Positions 10,006-22,311 are shown, counted from the first letter of the stretch. The stretch is 64,000 bases of DNA from Anopheles merus (GCF_017562075.2 NC_054084.1:31141158-31205157); one strand, 5' to 3'. Notes: generated from the sequence alone by a model not told the origin. Made by a program: numbers and translations.

Positions 10006-11709
10006 CTACCGTAGGCTTTGCTTTAGCAAGCTCGGTTTCTCCCGGACGGCCGACTTTTCCTTCTTGGCCAACAGCGGATCCGGCGCGAAACAGTTCCACA
10101 GGCGCAGGGTTTCATCGGCCCCCGCACTCATCACGGTGCTACCGTCCGGGGACATTGCAATCTGCAGTACCCGCCCGGTATGGCCCATCAGATCGACCTG
10201 CTTCATCATCGACGGGTACTTCCAGATCGACAGCTGATTGTTCACGTACCCGTGGGCCGAGATGAGCTCTTTGTACGTCTTCGAAAACAGCAACCCGCAC
10301 ACCTGCGACTTGGTGTCGACCGAGTTCATCAGCTGCCCGTTCGCGACGTTCCAGAACTTGATCGTCCGATCGGCCGTACCGCCCCCGCTCGCCAGTACGT
10401 TCGGCTGCCAGGGACACCAGGCCAGCGCCCGGATGGCGGCCTGATGCTGGTTGAACACGTGCAGCGGTTCACCGGTGGCGTGCGGTGCACCGTGCGCCGC
10501 TGACCACACGTGCACGAGGTTGTCATTGCCGCCGCTGGCCAAATACTTCCCGTCCGGCGACCACTTCAGCCCGCACACCTCCTGAGTGTGGCCCTGCAGG
10601 ACGCCGATGTTGTGCTGGCGCGTCCGCACGTCATGGTTCACGATCGTGCCGTCCCGGCTGCCCGAGCACAGCACGTACGAGTTCCAGGCCAGCACGCCGA
10701 CCCGGGCCGAATGTCCGTTCATCACCCGGAGCCGCTTCATGTTCTCGCAGTCCCACAGCTCCACCGTGCCGGCACTGGTGCCCACCGCCAGTATGTGCCC
10801 CTCGTGGATCCAGCTCAGCGAACAGGCGTGATCGTTGCCCTCGTTCTCGAACAGCATCTCGATCGTGCCGGTGGCCGCATTCCACAGGTACACGGACGCA
10901 CCGAGCGCCACCGCTATCACGTTGTCCGTGCTCCAGTCCATCAGGTTCAGGTAGTAGTCGTTCATGATTTCCGGCGCGTCCAGTATCCGTTCCGGCGCGT
11001 TCGGAATGTACCGGCTGCCGCTCTTCGCCGACATCGGCGTCTTGACGGAGTAGATCGCCTTCAGCGGGTTCACGTGCCCTTCGGGCGGGGCCGGCACCTT
11101 CGTCCGGAAGGCTAGCAATCGCTGCTTGCTAATATCACAGCCCCGCATCGCCTCCGACAGGCTCTTCATGCGCTCACTCTGCTTCGGGCTGACCGGAATG
11201 TTGCTGGTGGAGCCTCCTCCTCCCGCCGCTCCCTCGTCGTTCTCCACATTACCTCCCCCGTCGCCCTCCTCGTTGCTGGCAGTGCCCTGTTTTACGATGT
11301 AGTGCCCGAGATCGAAATCCGTGGCCGTGCGGCTCGGTATGAAGCGATCGCCACCGCCCGGCTGGTTCTGTGCGTTGCCATTATTGTTGCTGGACGCCGT
11401 CGGGCCCTTGCTCGGCGTTTGGGATGACTTTTTCGACGCCGATGACGCCGTTCCCTTGCCGCCATTCTTTCGTGGCGTTTTGAGCGAGTTGACGGTGGTG
11501 GACAGCTGGAGCGTGTTGTTCGCATTGCCCGTCATCGAAACCGAGAGCGTCTGGCGGGCGGAGGTGTTCGCTAGGGCACTGCTGTTGAAGCTTGTCGAAG
11601 CGCCGGAGAGGTTCAGCTTGCGTTGCCATCGCGGCACGGGTCCTTTGGCATTTTCCCCGTCCATGGTCAGGAAAGTGTTTAGATCGTTCAGATGCTTGAA
11701 TTGTGCCAT
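10006..11709 (-). CDS. fzy: Fizzy / CDC20, activator of the anaphase-promoting complex
   Basis: An intronless 567-residue WD40 protein. Family role: APC/C co-activator that recruits cyclin B and securin at metaphase-anaphase and is the target of the spindle checkpoint. Visible motifs: MAQFKHLNDLN start with PVPRWQRK; C-box DRFIPSR near residue 120; Mad2-binding-type KQRLLAFRTKVPAPP; SRYIPNAPERILDAPEI, which introduces the propeller; seven WD40 blades from residue ~255; and a C-terminal LR pair (KQSLR) in place of the usual IR tail. Residues ~25-110 are Ser/Asn-rich. The start ATG is the one opening MAQFKHL, not the upstream in-frame codons. The full-length ILDAPEIMNDYYLNLMDW segment separates it from fizzy-related/Cdh1. 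It is head-to-head with zinc-finger gene 2. Confidence 0.95.
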   Translation of the reverse strand: MAQFKHLNDLNTFLTMDGENAKGPVPRWQRKLNLSGASTSFNSSALANTSARQTLSVSMTGNANNTLQLSTTVNSLKTPRKNGGKGTASSASKKSSQTPSKGPTASSNNNGNAQNQPGGGDRFIPSRTATDFDLGHYIVKQGTASNEEGDGGGNVENDEGAAGGGGSTSNIPVSPKQSERMKSLSEAMRGCDISKQRLLAFRTKVPAPPEGHVNPLKAIYSVKTPMSAKSGSRYIPNAPERILDAPEIMNDYYLNLMDWSTDNVIAVALGASVYLWNAATGTIEMLFENEGNDHACSLSWIHEGHILAVGTSAGTVELWDCENMKRLRVMNGHSARVGVLAWNSYVLCSGSRDGTIVNHDVRTRQHNIGVLQGHTQEVCGLKWSPDGKYLASGGNDNLVHVWSAAHGAPHATGEPLHVFNQHQAAIRALAWCPWQPNVLASGGGTADRTIKFWNVANGQLMNSVDTKSQVCGLLFSKTYKELISAHGYVNNQLSIWKYPSMMKQVDLMGHTGRVLQIAMSPDGSTVMSAGADETLRLWNCFAPDPLLAKKEKSAVREKPSLLKQSLR

Positions 11710-12268
11710 TCTCGTTGTTGTCTTTCCTTCGGGGGATTTAGGGAACAGGAAGGAAGCGAACAATGCGAACGAAAACAAATAAATGCGCTGTATTTTTGGC
11801 TGTACAATTCACAGCTCCCGAAAAATCTTTACCTGTTGCCGATGGAAGCGTTCGTTACGTTCAAATTAAGCGCAAAACTGCTAACAAACATGGCCGACCA
11901 TCTAACGATACTTTGACATTTGCTAGCCAAGGTGTATAATGTATGGTGTGCAGTTGTTGCTTGGATGACAAATTTGTTTTTTCTTTTTTCATTATAGTAT
12001 ATTTGCTTGAAGCATTTTTTTAATTAAGTTAAACTCGATAAATGAAAAAATATATTTTTTTATCAATAACAATCCGGTTGCGGTTTAGGGCGTCGAGAAA
12101 ATCATTTAATTTTACCGTTGCTGATAAATATGTCTTAACCTTGTCACTCAGAGATCCCCTCACAAAGTATTGTTTGTTTACATCTTTTCATCCGGCACAA
12201 ACTTGGATTTACAACGCGCGTGCAATTTTCTTTATTTTTACACGGGTTAAATACCCCAAACATTCGCC
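11710..12268. promoter_or_regulatory. Bidirectional promoter, fizzy / ZAD zinc-finger gene 2
   Basis: 559 bp between divergent start codons. A YY1-core-like site AACATGGC lies at 11887-11894, TTTGACA at about 11913-11919 and TGACAAA at about 11965. AT-rich DNA lies at 11990-12060. Confidence 0.45.
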
Positions 12269-15200
12269 ATGCTGCGAGGACCGTCGAAGCGAAGAAAAGT
12301 GTCCAACGTGGAGGAAGAAGAAACGGAATTCACGCCAGCGTCGGGTGAGCAGAAATGCTGCATCTGCTACAAACATCCGAAGGGCGATTTGCTTGAACTT
12401 TCCACGGTTGTAGAATCGGGCAGCTCCCTCACCATTGCCACCGTCGTCGAACAGGTGGCCACCATCAAGGTAAAGCGGCATGTTTTTATTCACAATCCAA
12501 AGCTTTGTGTTAATCGACCTTAGCCTTTTTAGGTAAACAATGTCCAGAAGAGCATTTGCGGTGGTTGTTGGACCAAAATTCAGGCGGCCTACTCGATACA
12601 GAAGGAAATCCGTGGATCAGAATGTATGGTGCAGCAGGATGTCGAGTGCGACAGTGAGGAAGAGGAAGAGAACACCGAAAATGCCAACTGTACCGAGAAG
12701 GACGATCCGGACCCGCTCGTCGTAGATGGCATTGACGAGAGCGAATATTGCATCGAATATCTGGAGGAACAGGAGGAAGAGCAGCAACCACCAGCAAAGG
12801 AAGAAGCCGCAGACATTGAGATTGAAGCATGTTGCTCCGACGAGGAAGAGCACGAAGAGGTCCGAGCGGACGGTGGTAAGGTGACGCGCCAGTTTCAGAT
12901 GCCCAACGAGGCCACAATTGTGGCCGACGTACTGCACGAGCAGTATCGGATGGTGGAGGTCACCGGGGAACGTTGCTGCGGGTGCAGCTTTGTCGCACGA
13001 TCACGCAAAGAGCTGCTGCAACACTCGGAAACGGTCCACTCGGTCGAGATGACCGACCACGGCGACTACTGTCCGATTTGTTTCTACAAATTCTCCACCG
13101 ACCAGCAGCTCGAGCGCCACATCGATGAGTTTAAGCTGAACAAGATGTACGTGTGTTTGCGGTGCAATCGCTTCTACAACGTCAAGCGGAAGCTATTTAA
13201 CCACCTGCTCGAATGTGGTGGCATGGTTGAGGAGGTGGATGTGCAGGCAAGCGGAACGAACAATGATGATACACTTACGATCGAAGCCCTGAAAGATGAG
13301 GACGGGGTAGAGGAGGAAGGGCTGGAGGAAGATAGTCAGTATGAGGAGTGTTACCTGCAGGAAGGCACCGACACGGACGAACAGCAAGAGCTGCACGCGG
13401 AGGACCGCTTACAGAACGCAACCGATCCACGTGTGATGCATCGCTACAAAGCGCTGTTCGAAGAGGTGCTGTCGAACGAAGAGCTTTACTGCCAGCTGAG
13501 CGAGAAGGAACTGAACGTGCAGGATGTGCAAATCGCGGAGCAGCACGTGTTCGAAACGTTCAAGTACATTCGGATGCGCGGATTGCGCTGTTGCGGGTGC
13601 TCCTATACCTGCATGTCCAAGGCGCTGCTGATTGAGCACAGCAATCTGGCTCATCCGCCGGAAGTTCCGTCGGAGCACGTTGATGAGCATTCGTGCGAGC
13701 TATGCCGGGCGGAGTTTCAAAACACGCTGAATCTCGTGAAGCACATCTGCTTCTTCACCACCCGGCAGCTGTTCCTGTGCACGGTGTGTGACGTTTCGTT
13801 TCTGAACAAGGAAAGCTTGCGGAACCACCAGCGCCACAACGAACGGCACCGCGAGCTGGAGAACTACAAGTTTGAGCAGGCCGGCATCGAGCTCGACACA
13901 GCGGAAGGATTTGTCGAGCTCGACCAGCCGGCCGTGGCGGACGAGCTGCGGAAGCTGGTGGTGGAAAAGATTAGCTACCGGCCGAAAGCGGTCACCTGCA
14001 TTCCCATGCCGGACGAACGGTTCATCAAGCGGAGGAAGGAGTACAACAACTACAGCGTACTGGTCGTGGCTGGCGAGTATTGCTGCGGGTGTGGCAAATT
14101 CTTCGATACGACTTCCGAGCTGCAGCAGCACGCCGAGCAGGAGCACTACTTGCCGCTCAACTTTTGTGCCCGCACGTACGGCCACCAGTGCGAGATCTGT
14201 TACGCCGTGTTTGAGCTCGAGCGCGGCTTCGCGGTGCACCGATCGATGAGTCGCTCCAAGCAAAAGACGCTGTACCTCTGCAAACTCTGTGGGCTGCTGT
14301 TTTCGAAGAAGTTCTGCCTAGCGCGGCACATGCATTCGGCCCCGAACCACCTGTCGCGGCTGATCGTTGATGCAGCGGCTAATGCCACAGGGGAGGAGCA
14401 CGATGCGCCGGAGGAAGCAGACGCGGAACCGGGTCCACCCGAGGCAGCCGTATCGGATCCACGCGTGAAGGAAGCGCTACAGTTGCACCGGTCGGTGGAA
14501 GCGAAAGGGCTACAAAAGGTCGGCCATCTCGTCTGGTACCACTGCTGCTTTCCCAAGTGCCCGGAGACGTTCACGAGCGAAGCGGCCCTGCTGGAGCACG
14601 CCCAGGCCGAGCACTACGGGCAGCGGCGGGAAAACCAAAACGAGCGCCAGCAGGACACTAACGTGTGTCCCACCTGCTGCAAACCGTTCCAAACGCTGGC
14701 GAAACTGTACTGGCATCGGGTGAAACGGTTCGTGCCGCGCGAGTATAAGTGCAAACAGTGCGCCAGTACCTTCGACCGGTGGGTGCAGCTGAAGATCCAC
14801 GTGGAGCAGGAGCACAGTGCCACGCCGCCCAGCTTCGAGTGTGCCGAGTGCGGCAAATCGTTCGTGCTGCGGGCGAGACTGGTCGCCCACCAGAAGACGC
14901 ACACCGACCGAAAGGACCACAAGTGCGACGTGTGCGGGTGTGCGTTCGTCAGCAAGGGGCTGCTGAAGCGGCACCGGCGAGCGCTCCACGCCACCGAGCT
15001 GCTGTTTGAGTGTAAGCTGTGCTCGAAAAAGTTTGCCGTGGTGGAGAAGCTGAAAATCCACCAGCGCGTCCACACGGGCGAACGCCCCTACGAGTGTACG
15101 TTCTGCTCGCGCACCTTCATACACTTTTCCGACCGAAAGCGGCACGAGATGGCAGCGCATACGATGGAACGACCGTACAAGTGCAAGCTCTGCCCGGCAT

Positions 15201-15295
15201 CGTACATTCGCAACCGCGAGCTGAATCTGCACATGCAAAAGCACCAGTCGGATGGAAAGGGGAAAAACCTCGTTAAAAGTAGGGGGGAAACTTGA
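12269..15295 (+). CDS. ZAD C2H2 zinc-finger protein 2
   Basis: Exons 12269..12469 and 12533..15295 (63-bp intron, phase 0, inside the ZAD) encode 987 residues, the largest of the four paralogues. ZAD ligands are CCIC near residue 31 and CGGC near residue 77. An acidic E/D-rich linker follows. From residue ~214 there are four copies of the three-finger module: CC-fingers RCCGC, RCCGC, YCCGC and CCFPKC, each followed by a finger without a second His (for example CPIC...HIDEFKLNKMYVC) and then a C2H2 finger. A canonical C2H2 array with TGERP linkers ends the protein. The extra module relative to gene 1 suggests internal duplication. Function inferred: sequence-specific nuclear factor. AATAAA at 15347-15352. 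Confidence 0.9.
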
Positions 15296-15346
15296 ACTGA
15301 GCATGGAGAAGGAATTCGATTGAATAAGTCAATCGAAAAAAAGTCT

Positions 15347-15352
15347 AATAAA
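15347..15352 (+). terminator. Poly(A) signal of zinc-finger gene 2
   Basis: AATAAA 52 bases after the stop codon of zinc-finger gene 2. Confidence 0.55.
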
Positions 15353-15419
15353 ACGGCTATTTTAAAATTGCGCAACGGTTATCACGCTTCCAAACTCTCA
15401 ACCTATTCGCCTAAACACG

Positions 15420-16988
15420 CCGGTCCGAGCTCACGGCGACCTGTCAGCGGCGCGGACCCGATCGGTGCTGTCATTTTTGTGGAGTGTTTTCTTTTCGCTC
15501 GACTGTGTGCTCTCGTTTTGTAAACGCCAGAAAGAAAAGAAAACGAAATCCTGCATCTAGTTGATCCACTTCTCTTTTCCCTTCTGATTTTCCCGACCGC
15601 GCGCACACACACACACACAAAGCACCGCACCGCGTTTTGAAGTGGTGAAGTGAACCGGACGACCGCCGTCCGCCAGAACACAAAACCGACCAGCAGTGTC
15701 GTCCGTCCTAGTTTCCGAGCTCCCCTGTTTGAAAGTGTTGCACACACATACTCGCCGTGTTCCTTTGCCTTTCCCCGTTGCAGTGTTTAGTGTTTCGCTT
15801 CGTCCGGTCGTGTGTGCGTGTGTCCGGTTCGTCTCCGGTTCCGGAAGGTTTCAATCCGTGCCTAGCACAAATCGTCGATCGTCGTCGAAAGCTGCTGGAG
15901 GAGGGGCTGCCTAACATAAGGGGATAGTAGGCACACATCCAGCTCGGTCGCTCTGCCCTACCGTCGTGTACCGTTCAAGTGGGTGTGAGTAATTTCACAC
16001 CGCCGCCTGTGTATGTGTTTTTTTTTTGCATTTGAGCACGAATTCCAAATTATCGGTGTAAAAAAGCAGTAGCAGTGGTGTAGTTTCTATCGTGGAAGAG
16101 GGAAGACGGGCACGGCAGTACGTGTGCGGTAGCGGTGTGTGCTATCACGGGCGGTGGATCGTGGGAAGAAAAGTAGTGCGAATCGTGCGGGAGAAAACGA
16201 GAAAGAAAGAGCAAGTGAGTGAGAAAGAGAGTGAGAGCGAGAACGCGTAGGGGAAGATTTGTGCAAATGTATTGACGACCATCATCATCATCATCAGCAG
16301 CAGCAGCACGGTCGGAAACATCGTCATCTACAAACTATCGGTGTCCCAATCGATTGGATGTGTGGTGCACTTCATCACCATCGACAAAAGAATTCCGGTG
16401 CTGTGCGGTGGCCGTGTGTGTGCTGTGTCGTCGTCGGTCGTGACGGTTCACGGTTCCGCACAGTGTGTGTCGGAGTGTAGTCGGATGCAAAGTGTCGGCG
16501 CAAGTGTGCCGTCGTCGTCGTCGTCGTCGTCGTCAAAGCGGTGAAACTAGCGGGTGTGTATAGTTTAGCTTCCCCCAAGCACAGACGGGGATTGATAGCA
16601 CCAGCAGCAGCAGCAGCATGCCGGAGACGGACAAATGACGGTCACGAAAGTCGAACAAACAATTCAGCTGCACAGTAGGCGCGCATACGTTTTTCGTCGA
16701 CGTTTTCGTGCTTCATTTCGTTCGCGTTGCTGCTCCGGTGCTGTATTTATCCGTTACCGCAGCATCAATCATAATAGTTCACCGCACCCGAACCTGTCTA
16801 TCATCTCGTTCTCCCTCTCTCTTTCTCTCTCTCTAGTTAAAGCAACCCCCTAGCACACATCCGGAAGCGCGAGTGGTGTGGTGCGGTGGAGAAGAAGCAA
16901 AAAAAAAGAGCGTGCTGAGGTAATCTCTCAACGAGGGCGAGGAGAAGCAGATCAAAGTGTGCGGCGGCGGAGGTGGAGCGGCTTCAAG
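15420..16988 (+). promoter_or_regulatory. widerborst promoter and long 5' UTR with two linked uORFs
   Basis: The stretch before the widerborst ATG has no supported upstream gene. Promoter-like motifs CTGTCAG and GCTGTCA lie near 15441 and 15470. A 6-codon uORF (16618..16638) ends in a TGA that overlaps the ATG of a second uORF (16635..16853, 72 codons) as ATGA. A CT-tract ending in TAG at about 16835 could be a 5' UTR splice acceptor. If used, it would change which uORFs reach the mRNA. Confidence 0.4.
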
Positions 16989-18974
16989 ATGACACTGAAC
17001 GATGAGAATGGGGCCAGCAGCAATAATGTTGTCGTCACGGCAGCAAGTGGAACGGGACTGTCAGCGGCGGGAACCGGATCAGATCGACCAGCGCCAGCAG
17101 GTACGCAGCCGGTTGGGATGGGTGGTGGTGGTGGTGCAACCACCGGGCAAGCGACTGGCCCAAACGGGGGCATCGGGGCACCCATCAACAGTAGTGCGAA
17201 CAATAACAACAACAACAACAACAACAACAACAGCAGTATCATCAACTCCGGCAACGGCGGTACGGCAGCGGCAAACGGTAGCAATACGATTGGCAATACG
17301 ATTAATAATAACAACCTAAATTCTAATATCACCTCAGCGGCTGCGACGGCAACGGCACTAAGCAACAGCACCAATAACAACAACAACAACAACAATAGTA
17401 TTAGCAACGGCAACGGACAGAATGGCAAGCAGCAGCAGCAGCAGCAGTCACAGGGTCCACCAACTGGCGGCAGCCTGGAGAAGCGGCCGAGCAGCAGCAG
17501 TGCGACGAGCGGCACCGGCAGCGGTCGCTACATCATACCGAAGTTTTACGAGATCGAAACGCTGCCCCCGCTGAAGGACGCCGATCCGGCCGAGCGGGAG
17601 GAGCTGTTCATCCAGAAGCTGCGCCAGTGCTGCGTCCTGTTCGACTTCTCCGAACCGCTGAACGATCTGAAGTACAAGGAGATCAAGCGGTGCGCGCTGC
17701 AGGAAATCGTCGAGCATCTGAACAACCAGAGCAACGTGATTACCGAGCCGATCTACCCGGAAGCGTTCAACATGGTGGCGACCAACCTGTTCCGCACGCT
17801 GCCCCCGTCCTCCAACCCGAACGGGGCCGAGTTCGATCCGGAGGAGGACGAGCCGACGCTCGAGGTGTCCTGGCCGCATCTGCAGTTCGTGTACGAGCTG
17901 TTTCTGCGGTTTCTCGAGTCGCCCGACTTCCAGCCGAACGTGGCGAAGCGGTACATCGACCACAGCTTCATCCTGAACCTGCTCGAGCTGTTCGATTCGG
18001 AGGATCCGCGCGAGCGCGACTTCCTCAAGACGGTGCTGCACCGGGTGTACGGGAAGTTTCTCGGGCTGCGCGCCTTCATCCGCAAGCAGATCAACAACAT
18101 CTTCTACAAGTTCATCTACGAGACGGAGCACCACAACGGCATTGCCGAGCTGCTCGAGATACTGGGCAGCATCATTAACGGATTCGCGCTCCCACTGAAG
18201 GAGGAGCACAAGCAGTTCCTGCTCAAGGTGCTGCTGCCGCTGCACAAGGTCAAGAGCCTGTCCGTGTACCATCCGCAGCTGGCGTACTGTGTGGTGCAGT
18301 TTCTCGAGAAGGACGCCAGCCTGACGCAGCCCGTCATCAAGTGTTTGCTCAAGTTTTGGCCGAAAACGCACAGCCCGAAGGAGGTGATGTTTCTGAACGA
18401 GCTCGAGGAGATACTGGACGTGATTGAGCCGGCCGAATTCCAGAAGGTGATGGAACCCCTGTTCCGCCAGATCGCCAAGTGCGTCTCCAGCCCGCACTTC
18501 CAGGTGGCCGAGCGGGCACTGTACTACTGGAACAATGACTACATCATGTCGCTGATATCGGAAAACTCGAAGGTGATCATGCCGATCATGTTCCCCGCCC
18601 TGTACAGCAACAGCAAGTCGCACTGGAACAAAACGATCCACGGGCTGATCTACAACGCGATCAAGCTGTTCATGGAGATGAACCAGCTGCTGTTTGACGA
18701 GTGCCACCGGAAGTACCAGGCGGAGCAGGAGACGGAGCAGGAGAAGCTGGCCCAGCGGGACGCCCTGTGGCAGCAGATGGAGGATCTGGCCGCGCGGAAC
18801 AGTAAGTTGACGCTGAACGACGACGAGCAGCAGTCGGGCAGTGGGCGACTTTCGAGCAGCTTTAGCCACCCCCAGCAGCAGCAGCAGCAGCACCGACAGA
18901 TGAACGGAACGTCGGGTGGTGGTGGTGGTGGTGGAGTGTACGATCGGCGATCGATACAGCACAGTAGCACCTAA
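16989..18974 (+). CDS. wdb: PP2A regulatory subunit B56, widerborst
   Basis: A single coding exon encodes 661 residues. Family role: the B56 (B') subunit directs protein phosphatase 2A to substrates in signalling, apoptosis, planar polarity and chromosome cohesion. The N-terminal ~170 residues are low complexity, with Asn runs (AAC/AAT repeats), Gly and Gln. From about residue 176 the B56 HEAT-like core starts (RYIIPKFYEIETLPPLKD). It carries the family's most conserved blocks: VSWPHLQFVYELFLRFLESP, KRYIDHSFILNLLELFDSED, LGLRAFIRKQINNIFYKF, and KFWPKTHSPKEVMFLNE. It ends in a Gln/Gly-rich tail. The start is ATGACACTGAACGATG. Drosophila has two B56 genes; the core fits the widerborst type (vertebrate alpha/epsilon), but distinguishing it from the other B56 paralogue needs a tree. 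Confidence 0.9.
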   Translation: MTLNDENGASSNNVVVTAASGTGLSAAGTGSDRPAPAGTQPVGMGGGGGATTGQATGPNGGIGAPINSSANNNNNNNNNNNSSIINSGNGGTAAANGSNTIGNTINNNNLNSNITSAAATATALSNSTNNNNNNNNSISNGNGQNGKQQQQQQSQGPPTGGSLEKRPSSSSATSGTGSGRYIIPKFYEIETLPPLKDADPAEREELFIQKLRQCCVLFDFSEPLNDLKYKEIKRCALQEIVEHLNNQSNVITEPIYPEAFNMVATNLFRTLPPSSNPNGAEFDPEEDEPTLEVSWPHLQFVYELFLRFLESPDFQPNVAKRYIDHSFILNLLELFDSEDPRERDFLKTVLHRVYGKFLGLRAFIRKQINNIFYKFIYETEHHNGIAELLEILGSIINGFALPLKEEHKQFLLKVLLPLHKVKSLSVYHPQLAYCVVQFLEKDASLTQPVIKCLLKFWPKTHSPKEVMFLNELEEILDVIEPAEFQKVMEPLFRQIAKCVSSPHFQVAERALYYWNNDYIMSLISENSKVIMPIMFPALYSNSKSHWNKTIHGLIYNAIKLFMEMNQLLFDECHRKYQAEQETEQEKLAQRDALWQQMEDLAARNSKLTLNDDEQQSGSGRLSSSFSHPQQQQQQHRQMNGTSGGGGGGGVYDRRSIQHSST

Positions 18975-19018
18975 ACGGGGGAAGGAGCGTCTAAGTCACC
19001 AAGTGGCCCCGCTCTCAC

Positions 19019-19019
19019 A

Positions 19020-19104
<85 letters not shown>
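19019..19104. repeat. CA microsatellite, ~85 bp
   Basis: An almost perfect CA dinucleotide array just after the widerborst stop codon. A second CA array of about 60 bp follows at about 19169-19228. Confidence 0.95.
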
Positions 19105-19105
<1 letters not shown>

Positions 19106-19165
19106 TAGACGGTCGGACACTATTACACTAAACAGAGCATCCTAGACTTCCATTTCCTGCGCTTC

Positions 19166-19232
<67 letters not shown>

Positions 19233-20493
19233 TAAACACAGGGTGATATGGTGACCCCCCCCCCCTTTGTCTCATCCACCACACAGTTTCTACCCCCTCC
19301 CCCCGTGGCACGTTATGTTTTAGATTGTTTTACTATTCCAATCCTTTTCAGGAAATTGTGTTGGAAAATTCCCTACAAATGGTGCGCTTCACGTACTTTA
19401 CGTTCTTAAAACGATTCGAAGCGAAGACGGTCGAACAATGATTTAAACAATGGCCGAAGTATTCGAGTATTGCTGTGTTAGGAGGAACAAAATAGAGCCC
19501 CCGAGTCGGAATGGAATGGAATGATTTTGTGTGTGTTTTTTTTACGAATTAAATTTATCGAACAGAAAAAAGAAATTCCTTCCTTGTACCGTTCCTTGCA
19601 GAATGTAGACTGCGTGTAGGTTCTCTCAGCAGATAATACATATGCGTGAGTGCGTGAATCATGATCGTGAAATTGTACATACTCTGTGTGGTGTGAAATA
19701 GCCAGAAAAGGATCGGAACGGAACATATTGAGCGTTTTTTGGCAAGCAAAACACACTTAGTGTTAGAGAGAAAGAGAGAGAGGGAGATATATTGTGAATG
19801 AACTGGTGATTGGTGCTAGCCCTGAACTTCTTTCCAGCCCTTTCTCCTTTTTTTTAGATTCTGAAAAGAACTCACAACGTGAATTTACACCGATACCGGA
19901 AGTGAAGTTTCCCTTGCCCTTGTCTCTACTATTGCATTGTTTTTCCCCTTCTCGGTGGCAATAATTTAAACACAAATGGGCTGAAGCAGGTTGTAGAAGT
20001 TTCAAAAAGCGGAAGGAATCGCACACTCACACATACACACATTCTCAAAGGATGTTGATAGCACTAGAAAGTAAGGAAGGTTTGCCCACTTGCGCTGCGT
20101 ATTTAGTAGATCGTGTTTAGAGTTTTAGATACACACATACATACACACACGCACACACTCACAAACATATCTTTTTTGCCTTTGTTAGAATCAATTGTTA
20201 TTTAGTTATTTCGATATATAAGTACATCTCCGTTGTCAAGAGTACACACTAGCCGCGCCTTTCTTCTTTTCACGCACGCACACACTCTAACATATTCCCT
20301 TCACAACAAAACCAAATACAAAATGTGCACTAAAAGCAAGCAATTTCGTTTGATATTATTAGAACGGTCGACAGGTTTGAACGAGACAGACAGAGAGGAG
20401 ATTTATAATGGTATTATATTTGGTGGCGTGCGGCGGCCTTTTATCACAAGAAACCAACCAAGCAAAGATTACATATTAAGGATGCGCCACATA

Positions 20494-20494
<1 letters not shown>

Positions 20495-20539
<45 letters not shown>
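20495..20539. repeat. CA microsatellite
   Basis: A perfect CA dinucleotide array of about 45 bp in the probable widerborst 3' UTR. Confidence 0.9.
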
Positions 20540-20541
<2 letters not shown>

Positions 20542-22311
20542 AGATGGCTAAAAGCCCGAAAAGAAGGATCAGGAGAGGAGGAAGTATTAGAGAGGAAGGC
20601 GTTGGATCTAGCGTAGAAGAAAGGCAGCTTCATTTGCATGCGCAAATACAGCACGCGGCACAAAGAATTGGTTGGTAGCTGGGAACAAGCGGTCCACCTC
20701 ACCCCCCCCCCCCCACCTCCCCACATTTGGTGATCAATAATAGATTCCAGTAAAAGAAAAACACGTGTCCTCCCATTCTCCCCATTCCCCATTGGGGGTT
20801 GGCAGAGTGTCAGCGCAGTGATATCATGCTGCGTCGTCTGTGTGTGTGTGTGTGTGTGGCTGTGCATCGGTAGTGACCGCGGACGGTGTATTTATTTTAT
20901 CGAACAACACTCTCGGATGTGCATAAATATGTATATTTTTTGTAGGTTTATTTTTATCCTTCCGTTTCCCTCTCTCTCTCTTACACACACACACACTCTT
21001 TGAACTCCTTCCCTTTTTTTTCATTTCACACGACAATTTACTTGTTGTGGTCGTCGTCGTTGCCGTTGTGTGTCTTCCTCGCATCGCTTTTGTCTCGTCT
21101 ACCTTTTTGGGCTGATGCCAACCAATAAGCGCTGCTATCGTGTGAGGACAAACCCTTCCCTCCTGAACTCCTACCTCTCCCCTTTGCAACAGGGGGGCTA
21201 GAGGTGGGATGGGGTGGTGGTTACTTATGAGAGTAGACAGTAAGTGGTAACAATAATAGTAATAATAATAATAATAATAATAATTGCGCAAAGCTATGGG
21301 GCAAAAGGCGGAGGGAAGGGGGGGGGGGGGTTGGTGGGTCGGTGGCGCACATTGTCTATTTCGAAAGCCCCTACCAACACTAATAGATGCGGATGGATCC
21401 ATAAGCGAGATACACACAGAAAAACACACACACAAAAGTACACAAATTCCAGTAGATACGTAAGAGTTAGAAGGGAGAGGGGGAGAGGTTTCCTTATTAT
21501 TCACACAAACACACACCTACAGAGACACACACACACACACATAGTTAGGAGGGGGTTTACCTGAATGATAAAGCCCCTGCAAGCGGAAGAACTGCAAAAG
21601 ATGATGCATTCGATCATAGGCAAAAGTGCATCGGAGATGCTTGAAGAGGGAAGGGAGAGGGGATGGCATTTTATGTCCCTAATTGAAGAGGAAAGCAAGC
21701 AAAGCATAATAATAAAGCAGGGCTATAGTAGTAGTATATGTATGTGTCGGAAGTAAGAAACAAAAATCAAAGTTGTGCAAAGGCAAATAAAAATGCAAAA
21801 CAAAGGTTAATATCTAAAGCGTGTTTGATAAGATATGTGCGTAGGGGAAGAAGAAGAAGCATCAAACACACAACACTCCCACACACATACACAAAAAGTA
21901 GTTAAGAACGTGTGGTGTCTCTGAATAGAGCGAGCGAGAGAGAGGGAAGGCGTGTGTCCGTGACCTTAGTGACCACCGCACGAGCGATCGCGCCTCCGAC
22001 ACCACCGCCGCGAGGTGATGTCGTGCGCATATAGATGTGTTACGTTTGCAGCAAAGAATGGGTGGGGCGCGCGAATGCATTGTATGGCATTATGTATGTT
22101 AAACAAAAAACAAAAAGAAAACAAATTAAACAAACAAAACAATACAAATCTCTCGCCGAAGAAAACAAAAAAAAAACGGAGAAAGGAGGAGGAACCACAC
22201 TCATGCGTAACCGTAAGTGGAGTCAGTTGCGCGAGCATGCGCGCGCGCGCTCGCACGCAACATAACTGTTAGCATTTTACACTAATAAGGAAAAAGAAAA
22301 ACACTAATAAA

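Larger units (their letters stand above)
18975..22311 (+). other. Probable 3' UTR of widerborst, microsatellite-rich
   Basis: No coding frame is supported in this 3.3 kb. Poly(A) signals AATAAA lie at 21786-21791 and 22306-22311, so one or both may end the widerborst mRNA. Simple repeats fill the stretch: CA arrays near 19019-19104, 19169-19228 and 20495-20539, an AAT array near 21253-21284, and C or G homopolymers near 19255, 20703 and 21320. Confidence 0.45.

Noticed and set aside
17448..18962. 504-codon minus-strand frame
   Set aside because: It is the complement of the widerborst coding exon, Leu/Gln/His-rich, with no family signature.
20824..21516. 230-codon minus-strand frame with a poly-Tyr run
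   Set aside because: It translates AAT, CA and CT microsatellites in the probable widerborst 3' UTR.
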